DNA from: Dyella caseinilytica
GTDB lineage: Bacteria; Pseudomonadota; Gammaproteobacteria; Xanthomonadales; Rhodanobacteraceae
Direction of reading: 5' to 3'
Assembly: GCF_016865235.1 (NCBI RefSeq)
Contig: NZ_CP064030.1
Span: forward strand, 1 to 64,000
Length of the DNA stretch: 64,000 nt
Part shown: piece after piece, positions 1-6,950 of the stretch
Layout of the letters: the number at the start of each line of letters is the position of its first letter
Numbering within the stretch: position 1 is the stretch's first letter
Program-made: the position numbers and the translations under genes
Notes under the pieces: model-generated
The model's database searches: none
What the model saw: the letters and a program-made list of their open reading frames with translations, nothing else
Told to the model about the DNA's origin: nothing

Positions 1-608
1 ACGGCATCTTGTAATACGTCGATTCCACGCTTCACGCGGCTATATGTACCGTTGCCCCGATGATCGACCCGATAGATGTCGTTGGCCTGTTCGTCTCCAT
101 CCAAACTTACGCCAACATGCATATTGTATTTGGCAAAGAGCCTTGCCCATTCCTGAGTGACCAGCATGCCGTTGGTTTGAAGCCTGAACATAAGTACAAA
201 ATCAGGCCCGATCTCTTCGACGATTGCATCGCAAAGAGCTTCGAGTCGCTTCGCACCAAGCAGGAGTGGCTCCCCACCATGAAGTGTAAGAACTATCTCA
301 GTGGAAGACAGATCGACTGCGCCTTGTCGTATAAATCGTGCCATCTCCCGAGCCTTTTCAATCGATAGGTATTTCGGATGGCGTTCGTATCCTTTGTCTT
401 CTTTGTTAAAGAAGTAGCAGTACGTACAATTAATATTGCATCGCTCGGTTATTTTTATAATTGCCTCAACCTGATACGCCGTATATAGCGTTTCTTCCGG
501 TTTTAAGTTGAGTTCGGTATGAAAAAGTTCGACCCCAACTTCTTCGAAGCTAGTACCCGCGCTAGCGACATAACCATCGAGCTGCGGCGATGAAATTAAT
601 TGAGACAC
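1..608 (-). CDS. Radical SAM peptide maturase, 3' part beyond the window edge
   Basis: Reading the minus strand from a GTG at 608 gives 202 open codons that run off the left edge. The iron-sulfur motif CNINCTYC has cysteines at residues 57, 61 and 64, the CxxxCxxC signature of radical SAM enzymes. It is followed by HGGEP (near 105), LQTNG (near 140) and VSLDGD (near 165), a pattern typical of SPASM/anSME-like peptide maturases. The C-terminal SPASM domain, if present, is outside the window. GTG is preceded by a GGGG run 4 bases upstream, and an in-frame TAA lies about 30 bases further up. Base composition is visibly more AT-rich than in the main gene blocks. The likely job is modification of the small peptide encoded just upstream; that pairing is inference. 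Confidence 0.85.
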   Translation of the reverse strand, partial: MSQLISSPQLDGYVASAGTSFEEVGVELFHTELNLKPEETLYTAYQVEAIIKITERCNINCTYCYFFNKEDKGYERHPKYLSIEKAREMARFIRQGAVDLSSTEIVLTLHGGEPLLLGAKRLEALCDAIVEEIGPDFVLMFRLQTNGMLVTQEWARLFAKYNMHVGVSLDGDEQANDIYRVDHRGNGTYSRVKRGIDVLQDA

Positions 609-728
609 GGCAACCCCATCTAACGTATGTTGGATTTAACGTCGAGGACGCGCGACAAGATTGCAAATTGCGAGCAATTCGCGCGACATGGAAGGATGAC
701 AAGTGCAATTAACGCAGCTTGGCTTCAA

Positions 729-944
729 CTACGTTATGCGTGAAAATAGGCTCTCATAGCCAATTGCCGTGGCAATTCGCATCCGCGGCTCATGACCAGC
801 ATAAGCAGTCAAAAAAGGACTTTGTTGCTCACCACTTCGGGCAATAGATATCGGAATCGCGCCGAAAATACTTTGGAATGCCGCGAAAGAGCGGCTAATG
901 AAAAATTGAAGAAACGCGGCGACTTCGACCGAGACAGCGGACAT
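729..944 (-). CDS. Candidate RiPP precursor peptide (cyclophane type)
   Basis: A 71-residue open frame beginning MSAVSVEVAAF and ending GYESLFSRIT. The ATG at 944 has a strong ribosome binding site (GGGAG, then AAGG directly before the start), which favours it over longer in-frame options. The stop is 120 bases before the radical SAM gene on the same strand. The N-terminal part is hydrophobic and helix-prone, as expected of a leader. The C-terminal end contains aromatic-x-x triplets (YES, FSR). Radical SAM enzymes that make three-residue cyclophanes use such triplets, linking an aromatic ring to the third residue. There are no cysteines. No database comparison was possible, so the precursor role rests on position, start signal and motif. 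Confidence 0.55.
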   Translation of the reverse strand: MSAVSVEVAAFLQFFISRSFAAFQSIFGAIPISIARSGEQQSPFLTAYAGHEPRMRIATAIGYESLFSRIT

Positions 945-1319
945 CCTTGATCTCCCTGCGTCATTCCTTGAGGCTTTACATTTGAATCGCGAAGCATTCG
1001 AAAATGCGGAGCGCATTGAATCTGCAACTCAAGTCATTAGCGGCGATAGCTGCAGACTGACTTGGGATAGTGAACATCAGCGTATTCGTGTATGCCAAGT
1101 AGTGTCAATAGTGTTTAAGCATCTTTTGACACTACTCAAGTTGTTGCGGCTCGGATACATGAGTCGTTTCCCTGTCGTGCATTCAACAACTAAGTGGCGC
1201 CATATTGTCCGATAAAGCTTGAGGCGCTGCTGTATCGAAAAGACGTTTGGTATAAAGAAAACCCTACCTACTGTCTTGAAGGGTCACTTTGTAATTCGTG
1301 ATGACAGCTTGCGACAAGC
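945..1319. other. Gene-free stretch upstream of the peptide locus
   Basis: No gene is supported here. It would hold the minus-strand promoter of the peptide locus. TTGACA (complement of 1103-1108) with a weak ATACGC 17 bases on is a possible promoter. The right part borders the decayed IS5 remnant and shows no recognisable protein. Confidence 0.4.
1098..1136. promoter_or_regulatory. 11-bp perfect inverted repeat upstream of the peptide locus
   Basis: Arms AGTAGTGTCAA (1098-1108) and TTGACACTACT (1126-1136) are perfect complements with a 17-base spacer. The left arm contains the complement of TTGACA, so a bound regulator would cover a possible -35 box of the minus-strand peptide locus. It could instead be a relic of a mobile element end. 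Confidence 0.45.
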
Positions 1320-1990
1320 TTGCCGATATACCTATATCCCCATGACTTGGTCGGCGGCGAACACTTCTCGGTGGATGGCTCGTTGCTCGAGGCATGGGCT
1401 TCGCATCGAAGCTTTCGTCCCAAGGACGATGATCGGGATGGCGATGAGGGTGATTTTCGCGGCGAGAAGCACAGCAACGCTACCCGCGCATCGACTACCA
1501 TCCTGACGCGCGTCTGGCGCGCCAGGCCAAAGGGCAATCCGCACGCATGGCCTATTTGGCCAATGCGCTGAAGGGGAACCGCCCTGGCCTGCTGATCGGC
1601 GGGGATATTAGCCACGCCACGGGCATCGGTGAGCGTGAGGGGGCGCTGGCGCTGGTCGATGCGCATCTATCCCCGGGCGCTACCCTGGACGCTGATCGCG
1701 GTTATGACGTGCAAGACTTCGTCCAGCAGCTTCGGTGACGTGGCAACGTTACTCACATCGCCCGCAACACCGCCAACGGGCGGCGTAGTGCGATCGATAC
1801 ATGGACGGCTCGCCGCAGGTGCTACGCCATCTGCTTACAGGTCCGCAAGCGCATTGAGCAGAGTTTCGGTTGGGTTAAGACCATCCGCGATCTACGCAAG
1901 GTGCCACGGATCGTATTAGCTAAGGTCAACGCTTGGGTGCACTGGAATTTCGCAGCGTACAATCTGATCCAACCCGGGGGCATCGGCTAG
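1320..1990 (+). pseudogene. Decayed IS5-family transposase remnant
   Basis: The frame from 1320 encodes GGEHFSVDGSLLEAWASH and SFRPKD, the catalytic-domain signature of IS5-group transposases. Near 1495 the homology jumps to another frame, reading LARQAKGQSARMAYLANAL, so there is a frameshift. That frame has an in-frame TGA at 1736-1738 and then continues with VTHIARNT and RIEQSFGWVKTIRDLRKV to TAG at 1988-1990, the usual C-terminal IS5 motif. The N-terminal domain that normally precedes EHFSVDG is missing. The element is therefore truncated, shifted and interrupted, and cannot make an active transposase. No terminal inverted repeats could be assigned. It marks the area beside the peptide locus as a past insertion site. 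Confidence 0.85.
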
Positions 1991-2674
1991 TGGTGGAGTC
2001 CTGCGGCAACGTTGGGGTGCACTCTGGGAAGGGATCGTCCAGGGCATGCCATCCAATCGATAGACCCGGCTTATCTTGATGTCAGGAAATTGGGATTTCT
2101 CAACGGCCTGCTGGCAATAGCTTTCGATCCGTCAGTGCGCAGGTCATCGTGTCCACATTGTTCTGGCGGGTCCTTCTCTGTTATTTATCCATGTCGCGGG
2201 GCGCAGAAAAATAATTTAGCCGTGTCAGAAACAGACACGCCTGAAAGCCTATTGGAGGAAATTCCCAGTGAAATTATTGGGCTGAAGGCGCGGCACGGTC
2301 ACGTAACGTCGACACGACCACCTTGACGTAGGCGTTTAGTCCTGTCGCGGGTCGGCAGCTGGTGCCCGCCACGATTGGCAAACGTCAGATCGACTCAATT
2401 AATTCGCGTGCCGAGGGGAATGATTTTCGCGAAAGCAAGATTTTGCATGTGCTACCGCGACAAGAAAAACCAAATCGGCGTGACGGATTCCTGTGCGTAA
2501 TGTAGACAACAGCACCGCTATGGTATGTGCACTCGTACATACGACGCCCGACCATGTGCAAGAAATATTTTGGCTTTTCGAAAACCTGCCGTTAAAGGGC
2601 GAGAACGCATGAATCCTGGCAAGAAACGGTTTTCACGCGGCCGCAATGACAAAGCAATCAATGGAAAAACTGTG
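1991..2674. other. Gene-poor stretch after the IS remnant
   Basis: Only short frames occur, the longest plus-strand one being 2012-2326. Its composition (scattered Cys, Arg and Pro, no recognisable motif) and lack of a ribosome binding site do not support a gene. The right end holds the 5' region of the lipoprotein gene. No repeat or RNA gene was recognised. Confidence 0.4.
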
Positions 2675-3286
2675 ATGATGAGATGGTTGGGATGTTTGCT
2701 GCTCCTTTCCCTCGCTGGTTGCGCCACCGTACGGCCGAGCAATCCAAACGATATCTGCTCCATTTTCAGGGAGAAGCGTGACTGGTATAGCGCAGCGAAG
2801 GAGACTCAGAAAAAATGGAGCGTGCCGCTGCAGGAGCCATTCGCCATCCTGTATCAAGAATCGGGCTTTCGCGAAAACGCGAAGGCTCCCCGTAAACATA
2901 TTCTTTGGGTCATTCCATGGGGACGAGAAAGCTCAGCGTTTGGCTACGCGCAGGCTGAGAACGACGTCTGGAAGTCCTATAAGCGGCAGACCGATAACAG
3001 CGGGGCCAGTCGTGAGAATTTCGACGATGCGATGGACTTCATGGGTTGGTATATGGATCAGACCCAGCGTATCAACGGCGTCCCGCTGCGCGATGTTTAC
3101 AGGCAATACCTGAACTATCACGAAGGTTGGGGTGGTTACCGGCGCGAGACGTATGAGCGGAAGCCTCAGGTAAAAGTCATCGCCCGGAATGTTCAGGCTC
3201 GCTCAGAGCTGTTCGGGCAGCAATACGCAGCCTGCAAGACCGAACTGGATCGCGGTTTCTGGAGCCGCTTGTGGCACTCGCTTTGA
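2675..3286 (+). CDS. Lipoprotein with a lysozyme-like (SLT) fold
   Basis: About 203 residues. The N-terminus MMRWLGCLLLLSLAGC is a signal peptide with lipobox LAGC, so Cys16 should be lipidated and the protein membrane-anchored in the periplasm. The segment ILYQESGF resembles the catalytic ES motif of soluble lytic transglycosylases. SAFGYAQA with a following W and Y resembles the GYAQ block of that fold. It may therefore cleave or bind peptidoglycan, but activity is inferred from motifs only. I chose the ATG pair at 2675/2678 because longer in-frame starts (for example 2609) would give an unusually long n-region before the signal helix. It stands alone, with a GNAT gene 34 bases downstream on the same strand. 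Confidence 0.8.
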   Translation: MMRWLGCLLLLSLAGCATVRPSNPNDICSIFREKRDWYSAAKETQKKWSVPLQEPFAILYQESGFRENAKAPRKHILWVIPWGRESSAFGYAQAENDVWKSYKRQTDNSGASRENFDDAMDFMGWYMDQTQRINGVPLRDVYRQYLNYHEGWGGYRRETYERKPQVKVIARNVQARSELFGQQYAACKTELDRGFWSRLWHSL

Positions 3287-3320
3287 TCGCCGCGCACTAA
3301 GGACTCACTAGAGGGGATGT

Positions 3321-3794
3321 ATGGAAATTCGCGTCGACGATCTTTCGAGTGTCGCAACCCTATCGCTCCTGCGCTTGCATTTATCGGGGATGCACCAAAA
3401 CTCGCCGCCAGGACACGTTTTTGCTCTCGATCTGTCCGGCCTGAAATCTCCCGACGTGACGGTCTGGAGCGTGTGGAGTGGCAACGACATTTGTGGCATA
3501 GGGGCGTTGAAGCAATTCGATGCGACATCGGGCGAGATCAAGTCGATGCGCACTCATCCCAACTACCTCAGAACAGGCGTCGCATCCCTCCTGCTTGAAC
3601 ACATCATCAAAGAAGCCCGGGCACGTGGGTTTCGTCGTTTGAGTCTGGAAACGGGTAGTGGTCCTGCGTTCGAGCCCGCCATCGCGCTCTATCGCAGGCG
3701 GGGTTTCGTCGATGGAGAAGCTTTTTCCAATTATCAAAAGAGCGACTTCAATCAGTTTTTGCATTTGATGATGGATGTGGGCGACCCCGTTTAA
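3321..3794 (+). CDS. GNAT family N-acetyltransferase
   Basis: 157 residues, usual GNAT length. The central part reads EIKSMRTHPNYLRTGVASLLLEHII, where the RxxxG-A loop plus following helix is the acetyl-CoA pyrophosphate-binding motif A. The segment RRLSLETGSGPAFEPAIALYRRRGF is the conserved C-terminal half, with the family's ALYxxxGF ending. The closest known type is the small YsnE/YafP-like acetyltransferase group; the acceptor substrate cannot be read from sequence. GAGGGGATGT just before ATG 3321 supplies a ribosome binding site. It follows the lipoprotein gene closely and may share its transcript. Confidence 0.88.
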   Translation: MEIRVDDLSSVATLSLLRLHLSGMHQNSPPGHVFALDLSGLKSPDVTVWSVWSGNDICGIGALKQFDATSGEIKSMRTHPNYLRTGVASLLLEHIIKEARARGFRRLSLETGSGPAFEPAIALYRRRGFVDGEAFSNYQKSDFNQFLHLMMDVGDPV

Positions 3795-3984
3795 GGAGCA
3801 TCCACACCGCAACGTGATTCGAAAAATTCTGCTGGTCGATGGCTAAACCGAGACATGGCGGTTGCTGTCGAGCATCAGAGCGCGACGTCGAATCCCCAAA
3901 ACAGACTTGCACGCTATTGCGGAAGGATCATGAAAGGGATGGCTGTCTGAATAAGCCTGACCGAAGGTATAGATCCTCGAGCGC

Positions 3985-4180
3985 GGTGACGATGTCCGCT
4001 GAAGAACGGCGGCGCACAGGCCCACCCACAGATGTAAATGAAGCCGATGTTCCCGTCTGGGCCGGTGTCATCCCCATGCGAACCGCTTTGTGCGAAGCGG
4101 AAAGCGCCCCAGAAGTGCCTCCATCCATCGCATTGCCGGAGCCACTGGCCGCGCTGATTGCTTCAGGTTGTCTTAGATAA
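3985..4180 (+). pseudogene. C-terminal remnant of a pyridoxamine-phosphate-oxidase-like FMN protein
   Basis: The frame ending at 4180 contains RRTGPPTDVNEADVPVWAGV followed by IPM and a Pro-rich tail. This matches the C-terminal block of the Pyridox_ox_2 split-barrel family, where RTGPPxDxxxDxxxPVWAGVxPL is characteristic. The FMN-binding barrel that should precede it (about 150 residues) is not visible upstream in any frame, and 3800-3984 does not resemble the family. I read it as a decayed gene whose 5' part has been lost. The family match is from memory of the conserved motif. Confidence 0.5.
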
Positions 4181-4191
4181 CTACCTTTAAG

Positions 4192-4214
4192 GTCCGCTCC
4201 GACCCTTAGCGGAC
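4192..4214. repeat. Short palindrome, copy 1 (GTCCGCT/AGCGGAC)
   Basis: GTCCGCT and AGCGGAC arms with a 9-base loop (CCGACCCTT), 11 bases after the end of the FMN-protein remnant. One of four such stem-loops between 4.19 and 5.72 kb. Confidence 0.7.
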
Positions 4215-4310
4215 AGCTCTCCAGAGGCCCCGTGTCGATCCAGCGGGCGCTCTTTCGTCACATACTTGAAGGTGACCACGTCGGCCACCCTTCACGCCAA
4301 GGAGACAATC

Positions 4311-4667
4311 ATGTCCTACATCGATGGTTTCGTGATCGCCGTACCCAACGCCAACCGCGAACAGTTCATCGCGCACGCCCGTGCCTTCGACGCCATTTTC
4401 GTGGAGTTTGGCGCCATCCGCGTGGTGGAGTGCTGGGGCGACGACGTGCCCGACGGCAAGCTCACCGATTTCCGCCGCGCTGTGCAAGCGACGCAGCATG
4501 AATCCGTGGTGTTCTCCTGGGTGGAATGGCCCGACAAGGCCACTCGCGATGCCGGCATGTCGAAATTCATGCAAGACCCACGCATGGAAGCCGCTGCTAA
4601 ATGTCCTTTCGATGGCAAACGCATGATCTTCGGCGGCTTCCAGTCGGTGGTTAGCCTGCCGGAGTAG
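4311..4667 (+). CDS. DUF1428 family protein
   Basis: 118 residues beginning MSYIDGFVIAVP, with EFGAIRVVECWGDDVPDGK in the middle and MIFGGFQ near the end. These are the conserved blocks of the DUF1428 family, small alpha/beta-barrel dimers of unknown function. The length is normal and complete. ATG 4311 has AAGGAG 6 bases upstream, which decides it over an in-frame codon at 4266. It sits alone between two decayed genes, flanked on both sides by the GTCCGCT palindromes. No substrate or partner can be inferred. Confidence 0.88.
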   Translation: MSYIDGFVIAVPNANREQFIAHARAFDAIFVEFGAIRVVECWGDDVPDGKLTDFRRAVQATQHESVVFSWVEWPDKATRDAGMSKFMQDPRMEAAAKCPFDGKRMIFGGFQSVVSLPE

Positions 4668-4700
4668 GGAGGCTTTGCGCTGCGGGCTTTTCAAAGCAAC

Positions 4701-4723
4701 GTCCGCTTCCACCCGGAGCGGAC
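4701..4723. repeat. Short palindrome, copy 2 (GTCCGCT/AGCGGAC)
   Basis: Perfect 7-bp arms around TCCACCCGG, 33 bases after the DUF1428 stop, so it could also end that transcript. Confidence 0.7.
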
Positions 4724-4758
4724 ATTTCGTTACGCGATTTGAAGGGAATCGACACATC

Positions 4759-5150
4759 ATGCACCGTCTCTACGTGATCCCCGACGACTTTGAAGCGACC
4801 ATACGCATTCTCTAGTAGAGGGCGGGCGGAAATCACCGCCCTTTAACGGCGTTCGCTGGGATTTCTCCTATGCATCGGACAACGTTCCTAATCAGCTTTA
4901 TATGATCTGGCCGGACTTTTTCTCCTCGACCGGCGACACCCTTCCCACGGACTCGCCTTTACCTATTGGTATGGACTTGTCCGCTCGAATGACGATTGTC
5001 GTTGATGAAATGCGAGAGCAGATCCATCGAGCACGCATCGCGCCTGGTGTGGAGTTTTACTGCCATGAAGGTTCCAAGCGCGTCGCAATTGGGCGAATCA
5101 CTCGCGTAACCGGACTTCACGACACTCGGAGCCGCAAAGGCATGGGTTAA
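4759..5150 (+). pseudogene. Small conserved protein gene broken by stops and a frameshift
   Basis: ATG 4759, preceded by GAAGGGAAT, reads MHRLYVIPDDFEATIRIL and then hits TAG TAG at 4813-4818. In a different frame the sequence is open from 4818 without an early start codon, reading FNGVRWDFSYASDN, then LYMIWPDFFSSTGDTLPTD, then MTIVVDEM and VEFYCHEGSKRVAIG up to 5150. The two pieces abut and together make a plausible single protein of about 130 residues. I therefore read one gene inactivated by a small indel near 4812. Translation restart at ATG 4902 could still give an 82-residue C-terminal product. Function unknown. Confidence 0.5.
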
Positions 5151-5151
5151 T

Positions 5152-5175
5152 GTCGGTTTCCGACCCGAAGCGGAC
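5152..5175. repeat. Short palindrome, copy 3 (degenerate left arm)
   Basis: GTCGGTT on the left against AGCGGAC on the right, directly after the stop of the broken gene. The right arm and the following ATTT match copy 2; the left arm has diverged. Confidence 0.55.
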
Positions 5176-5234
5176 ATTTTTGAATGGTGGCAAGATTACG
5201 CAGCCAATCGCATCAACTCATAGGGGGAGTGGGC

Positions 5235-5690
5235 ATGGAGACCGTTTGCCAAGCTTGTGGCTATCAAAGGAAACCAACCGATCAGGCGCCCGATTGGGAA
5301 TGTCCCTCTTGTGGCAAGGCGTATATAAAGACCTCGCATGAACCGCCCGGGGCACTATCAGGTTATGCACGGCGTCCGCCCTCAGATTTGCAAGCAAATA
5401 AAACGCGCGCTCGGTGGAGCGTTGTGTCTCTGATCCTTGGGGTCGCGTGCGTTCCGTTTGTGTTCGTGTGGCTATGGCTATTAGTTGACACCACGCGCAT
5501 GCCATCGCAACCGGTGCCGCCAGATCGGGTGATCCCGGAAAGATTGAGAGGCGGACGGATCGTCTATGCCACGGCAGCGGAACAGAAGCGGCAGCACGAG
5601 TCTGACGAGTTTCTTCTTTTTCCAGGCTCTTTAGTTCTCGTCGCTTTCGTCATCGCGAGGAAATTCGACAAGAGGGCGCAAGATGAATGA
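5235..5690 (+). CDS. Small zinc-ribbon membrane protein
   Basis: 151 residues starting METVCQACGY. Cysteines 5, 8, 23 and 26 form a CxxC-x14-CxxC zinc ribbon (CPSCGKAY at the second pair). A hydrophobic helix follows around residues 65-85 and another near 130-145, ending in a basic tail. ATG 5235 has AGGGGGAG upstream, so the in-frame codon at 5184 is not needed. The next gene encodes a second zinc-ribbon, two-helix protein of similar length, suggesting a functional or duplicated pair. No known function recognised; an inner-membrane location is inferred from the helices. Confidence 0.65.
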   Translation: METVCQACGYQRKPTDQAPDWECPSCGKAYIKTSHEPPGALSGYARRPPSDLQANKTRARWSVVSLILGVACVPFVFVWLWLLVDTTRMPSQPVPPDRVIPERLRGGRIVYATAAEQKRQHESDEFLLFPGSLVLVAFVIARKFDKRAQDE

Positions 5691-5700
5691 TTAACTCTGT

Positions 5701-5720
5701 GTCCGCTATCCGAAGCGGAC
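5701..5720. repeat. Short palindrome, copy 4 (GTCCGCT/AGCGGAC)
   Basis: Perfect 7-bp arms with a short ATCCGA loop, 10 bases after the preceding stop. Confidence 0.65.
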
Positions 5721-5766
5721 GTTTGAAGATACATCTGGGGATACTCTTAGGGAAAAGGCTTGGCCA

Positions 5767-6216
5767 ATGCCATCAACTCGACAACAACAAAGATTGGTTG
5801 ATCGTTTGGCGAGAAAGAAGAGCCTATCCGACGCTTGTGCGCAATCGCTTAGTTCAGAAAATCCAGGAATGGATGGCTTGTCGGCGGCATGTCCGTATTG
5901 CGGTCAAACGATTTATCCAAGGACTAGGGACTATCTTCCTCGGCCAGGGACATTTAGACAGTTTCGGTGTGCGCACTGTGGCTCATGGCTCACCATAGAT
6001 CTGCGGTCGCGAATCAAGTTAATCGTCGTGTCATCCTTAGGGCTCTTAGCAAGTTGCGTCGGCTATGTTGAATTGTTACTCGCCCTAGGAGTTCCGGTGC
6101 GCGAATATCAGAGCGCCGTCCTCTGGCCATTTGCGATTGTGGCCTTCTTTTGCGGTCAGTATGCCTCGGCTCGCTACATGCGAAAAATTGCAAGGTGGAA
6201 AGTCGTTGATGATTGA
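5767..6216 (+). CDS. Small zinc-ribbon membrane protein, second of a pair
   Basis: 149 residues. Cysteines 42 and 45 (CPYCGQ) and 68 and 71 (CAHCGSW) make a zinc ribbon. Two hydrophobic helices follow at about residues 83-103 and 112-132, and a short basic tail ends the protein. The order (N-terminal ribbon, then two helices) mirrors the preceding gene although the sequences differ clearly. AGGGA lies upstream of ATG 5767. Unknown function; the shared layout suggests both act at the membrane, perhaps together. Confidence 0.65.
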   Translation: MPSTRQQQRLVDRLARKKSLSDACAQSLSSENPGMDGLSAACPYCGQTIYPRTRDYLPRPGTFRQFRCAHCGSWLTIDLRSRIKLIVVSSLGLLASCVGYVELLLALGVPVREYQSAVLWPFAIVAFFCGQYASARYMRKIARWKVVDD

Positions 6217-6259
6217 TCTACCGCCAAGCTGTAAGCGTGAAGAGACCCGAGATGATCGC

Positions 6260-6898
6260 TCAGGCGTAAGGCGTGCCTGCCATCGCGGCTTTCAGGCCGA
6301 TGGTGCCCTTATCCAACATGGCGAGAAAAGCGGTTGTCGCTTCTTCTGTATCTCGTTTTTCTCGAAATGTCTGGTGAGCCTGGGTGATGGCCACGGTCCA
6401 CGTCGCAAAGAACATACCGGCCGCCAGATGAGCGTCGGGATCGGCAGGTTCTCGCTCTACGCATTCGGATAACGCCACTGCGACGATTTGCGCGAGTTCG
6501 TCGCGTATCGCTCTGGCTCGAGCCTTGAGGGTTTCGCTGCGCTCGATCGTCTCCATGAAGCCTTGGCTCGCAACAGAGAATTCAACGAAAGGACTCTGTT
6601 GCTCGACGAGCCGATGAGCCAGCAGGCGTAACGCCTCGATCGGAGCGATGCGGGGATCACGCTGCTGCAACGCTTCGCGCAGGATCTCGCGGAACTCCTC
6701 ATCGCGATCAAAGAACATGTCCTCTTTGCGAGGAAAGTGATTGAACACGGTCATTCGCCCGACGTCGGCGGCCGCCGCGATCTCGTCTACCGTCACATGA
6801 TCGAAGCCCCGCTCGAAGAAAAGGCGTGTGGCGACATTAGAGATGCCTTGTCGCGTGGCGAGGCGCTTACGGGATCGACGGTCGGGTGGTGTTGACAT
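6260..6898 (-). CDS. TetR family transcriptional regulator
   Basis: 212 residues. The N-terminal helix-turn-helix reads VTVDEIAAAADVGRMTVFNHF (residues about 35-56), the standard TetR DNA-binding signature. The rest is an all-helical ligand-binding domain of normal length. The gene is divergent from the flavin monooxygenase, and the 52-base gap contains a perfect TGTACT-G-AGTACA palindrome, so it most likely represses both itself and that enzyme until an aromatic or xenobiotic ligand binds. The ligand is unknown. MSTPPDRRSRKR is a sensible basic N-terminus for the ATG at 6898. Confidence 0.9.
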   Translation of the reverse strand: MSTPPDRRSRKRLATRQGISNVATRLFFERGFDHVTVDEIAAAADVGRMTVFNHFPRKEDMFFDRDEEFREILREALQQRDPRIAPIEALRLLAHRLVEQQSPFVEFSVASQGFMETIERSETLKARARAIRDELAQIVAVALSECVEREPADPDAHLAAGMFFATWTVAITQAHQTFREKRDTEEATTAFLAMLDKGTIGLKAAMAGTPYA

Positions 6899-6921
6899 GC
6901 GAGTCCTGGCGGCTTACTTTG

Positions 6922-6934
6922 TGTACTGAGTACA
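6922..6934. promoter_or_regulatory. Operator between tetR-type gene and monooxygenase
   Basis: TGTACTGAGTACA is a perfect 13-bp palindrome around a central G, 17 bases before the monooxygenase ATG. A further half-site AGTACAT (6947-6953) overlaps that start codon. Binding by the divergent TetR regulator is inferred. Confidence 0.7.
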
Positions 6935-6950
6935 TATTAGGATTAAGTAC

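Noticed and set aside
2012..2326. A 104-residue protein after the IS remnant
   Set aside because: No ribosome binding site, no recognisable motif and an irregular composition; it is probably decayed DNA.
4192..5720. A chromosomal integron cassette array
   Set aside because: The palindromes lack the flanking RYYYAAC and GTTRRRY core sites of attC, and no integrase is visible. I kept them as REP-like stem-loops.
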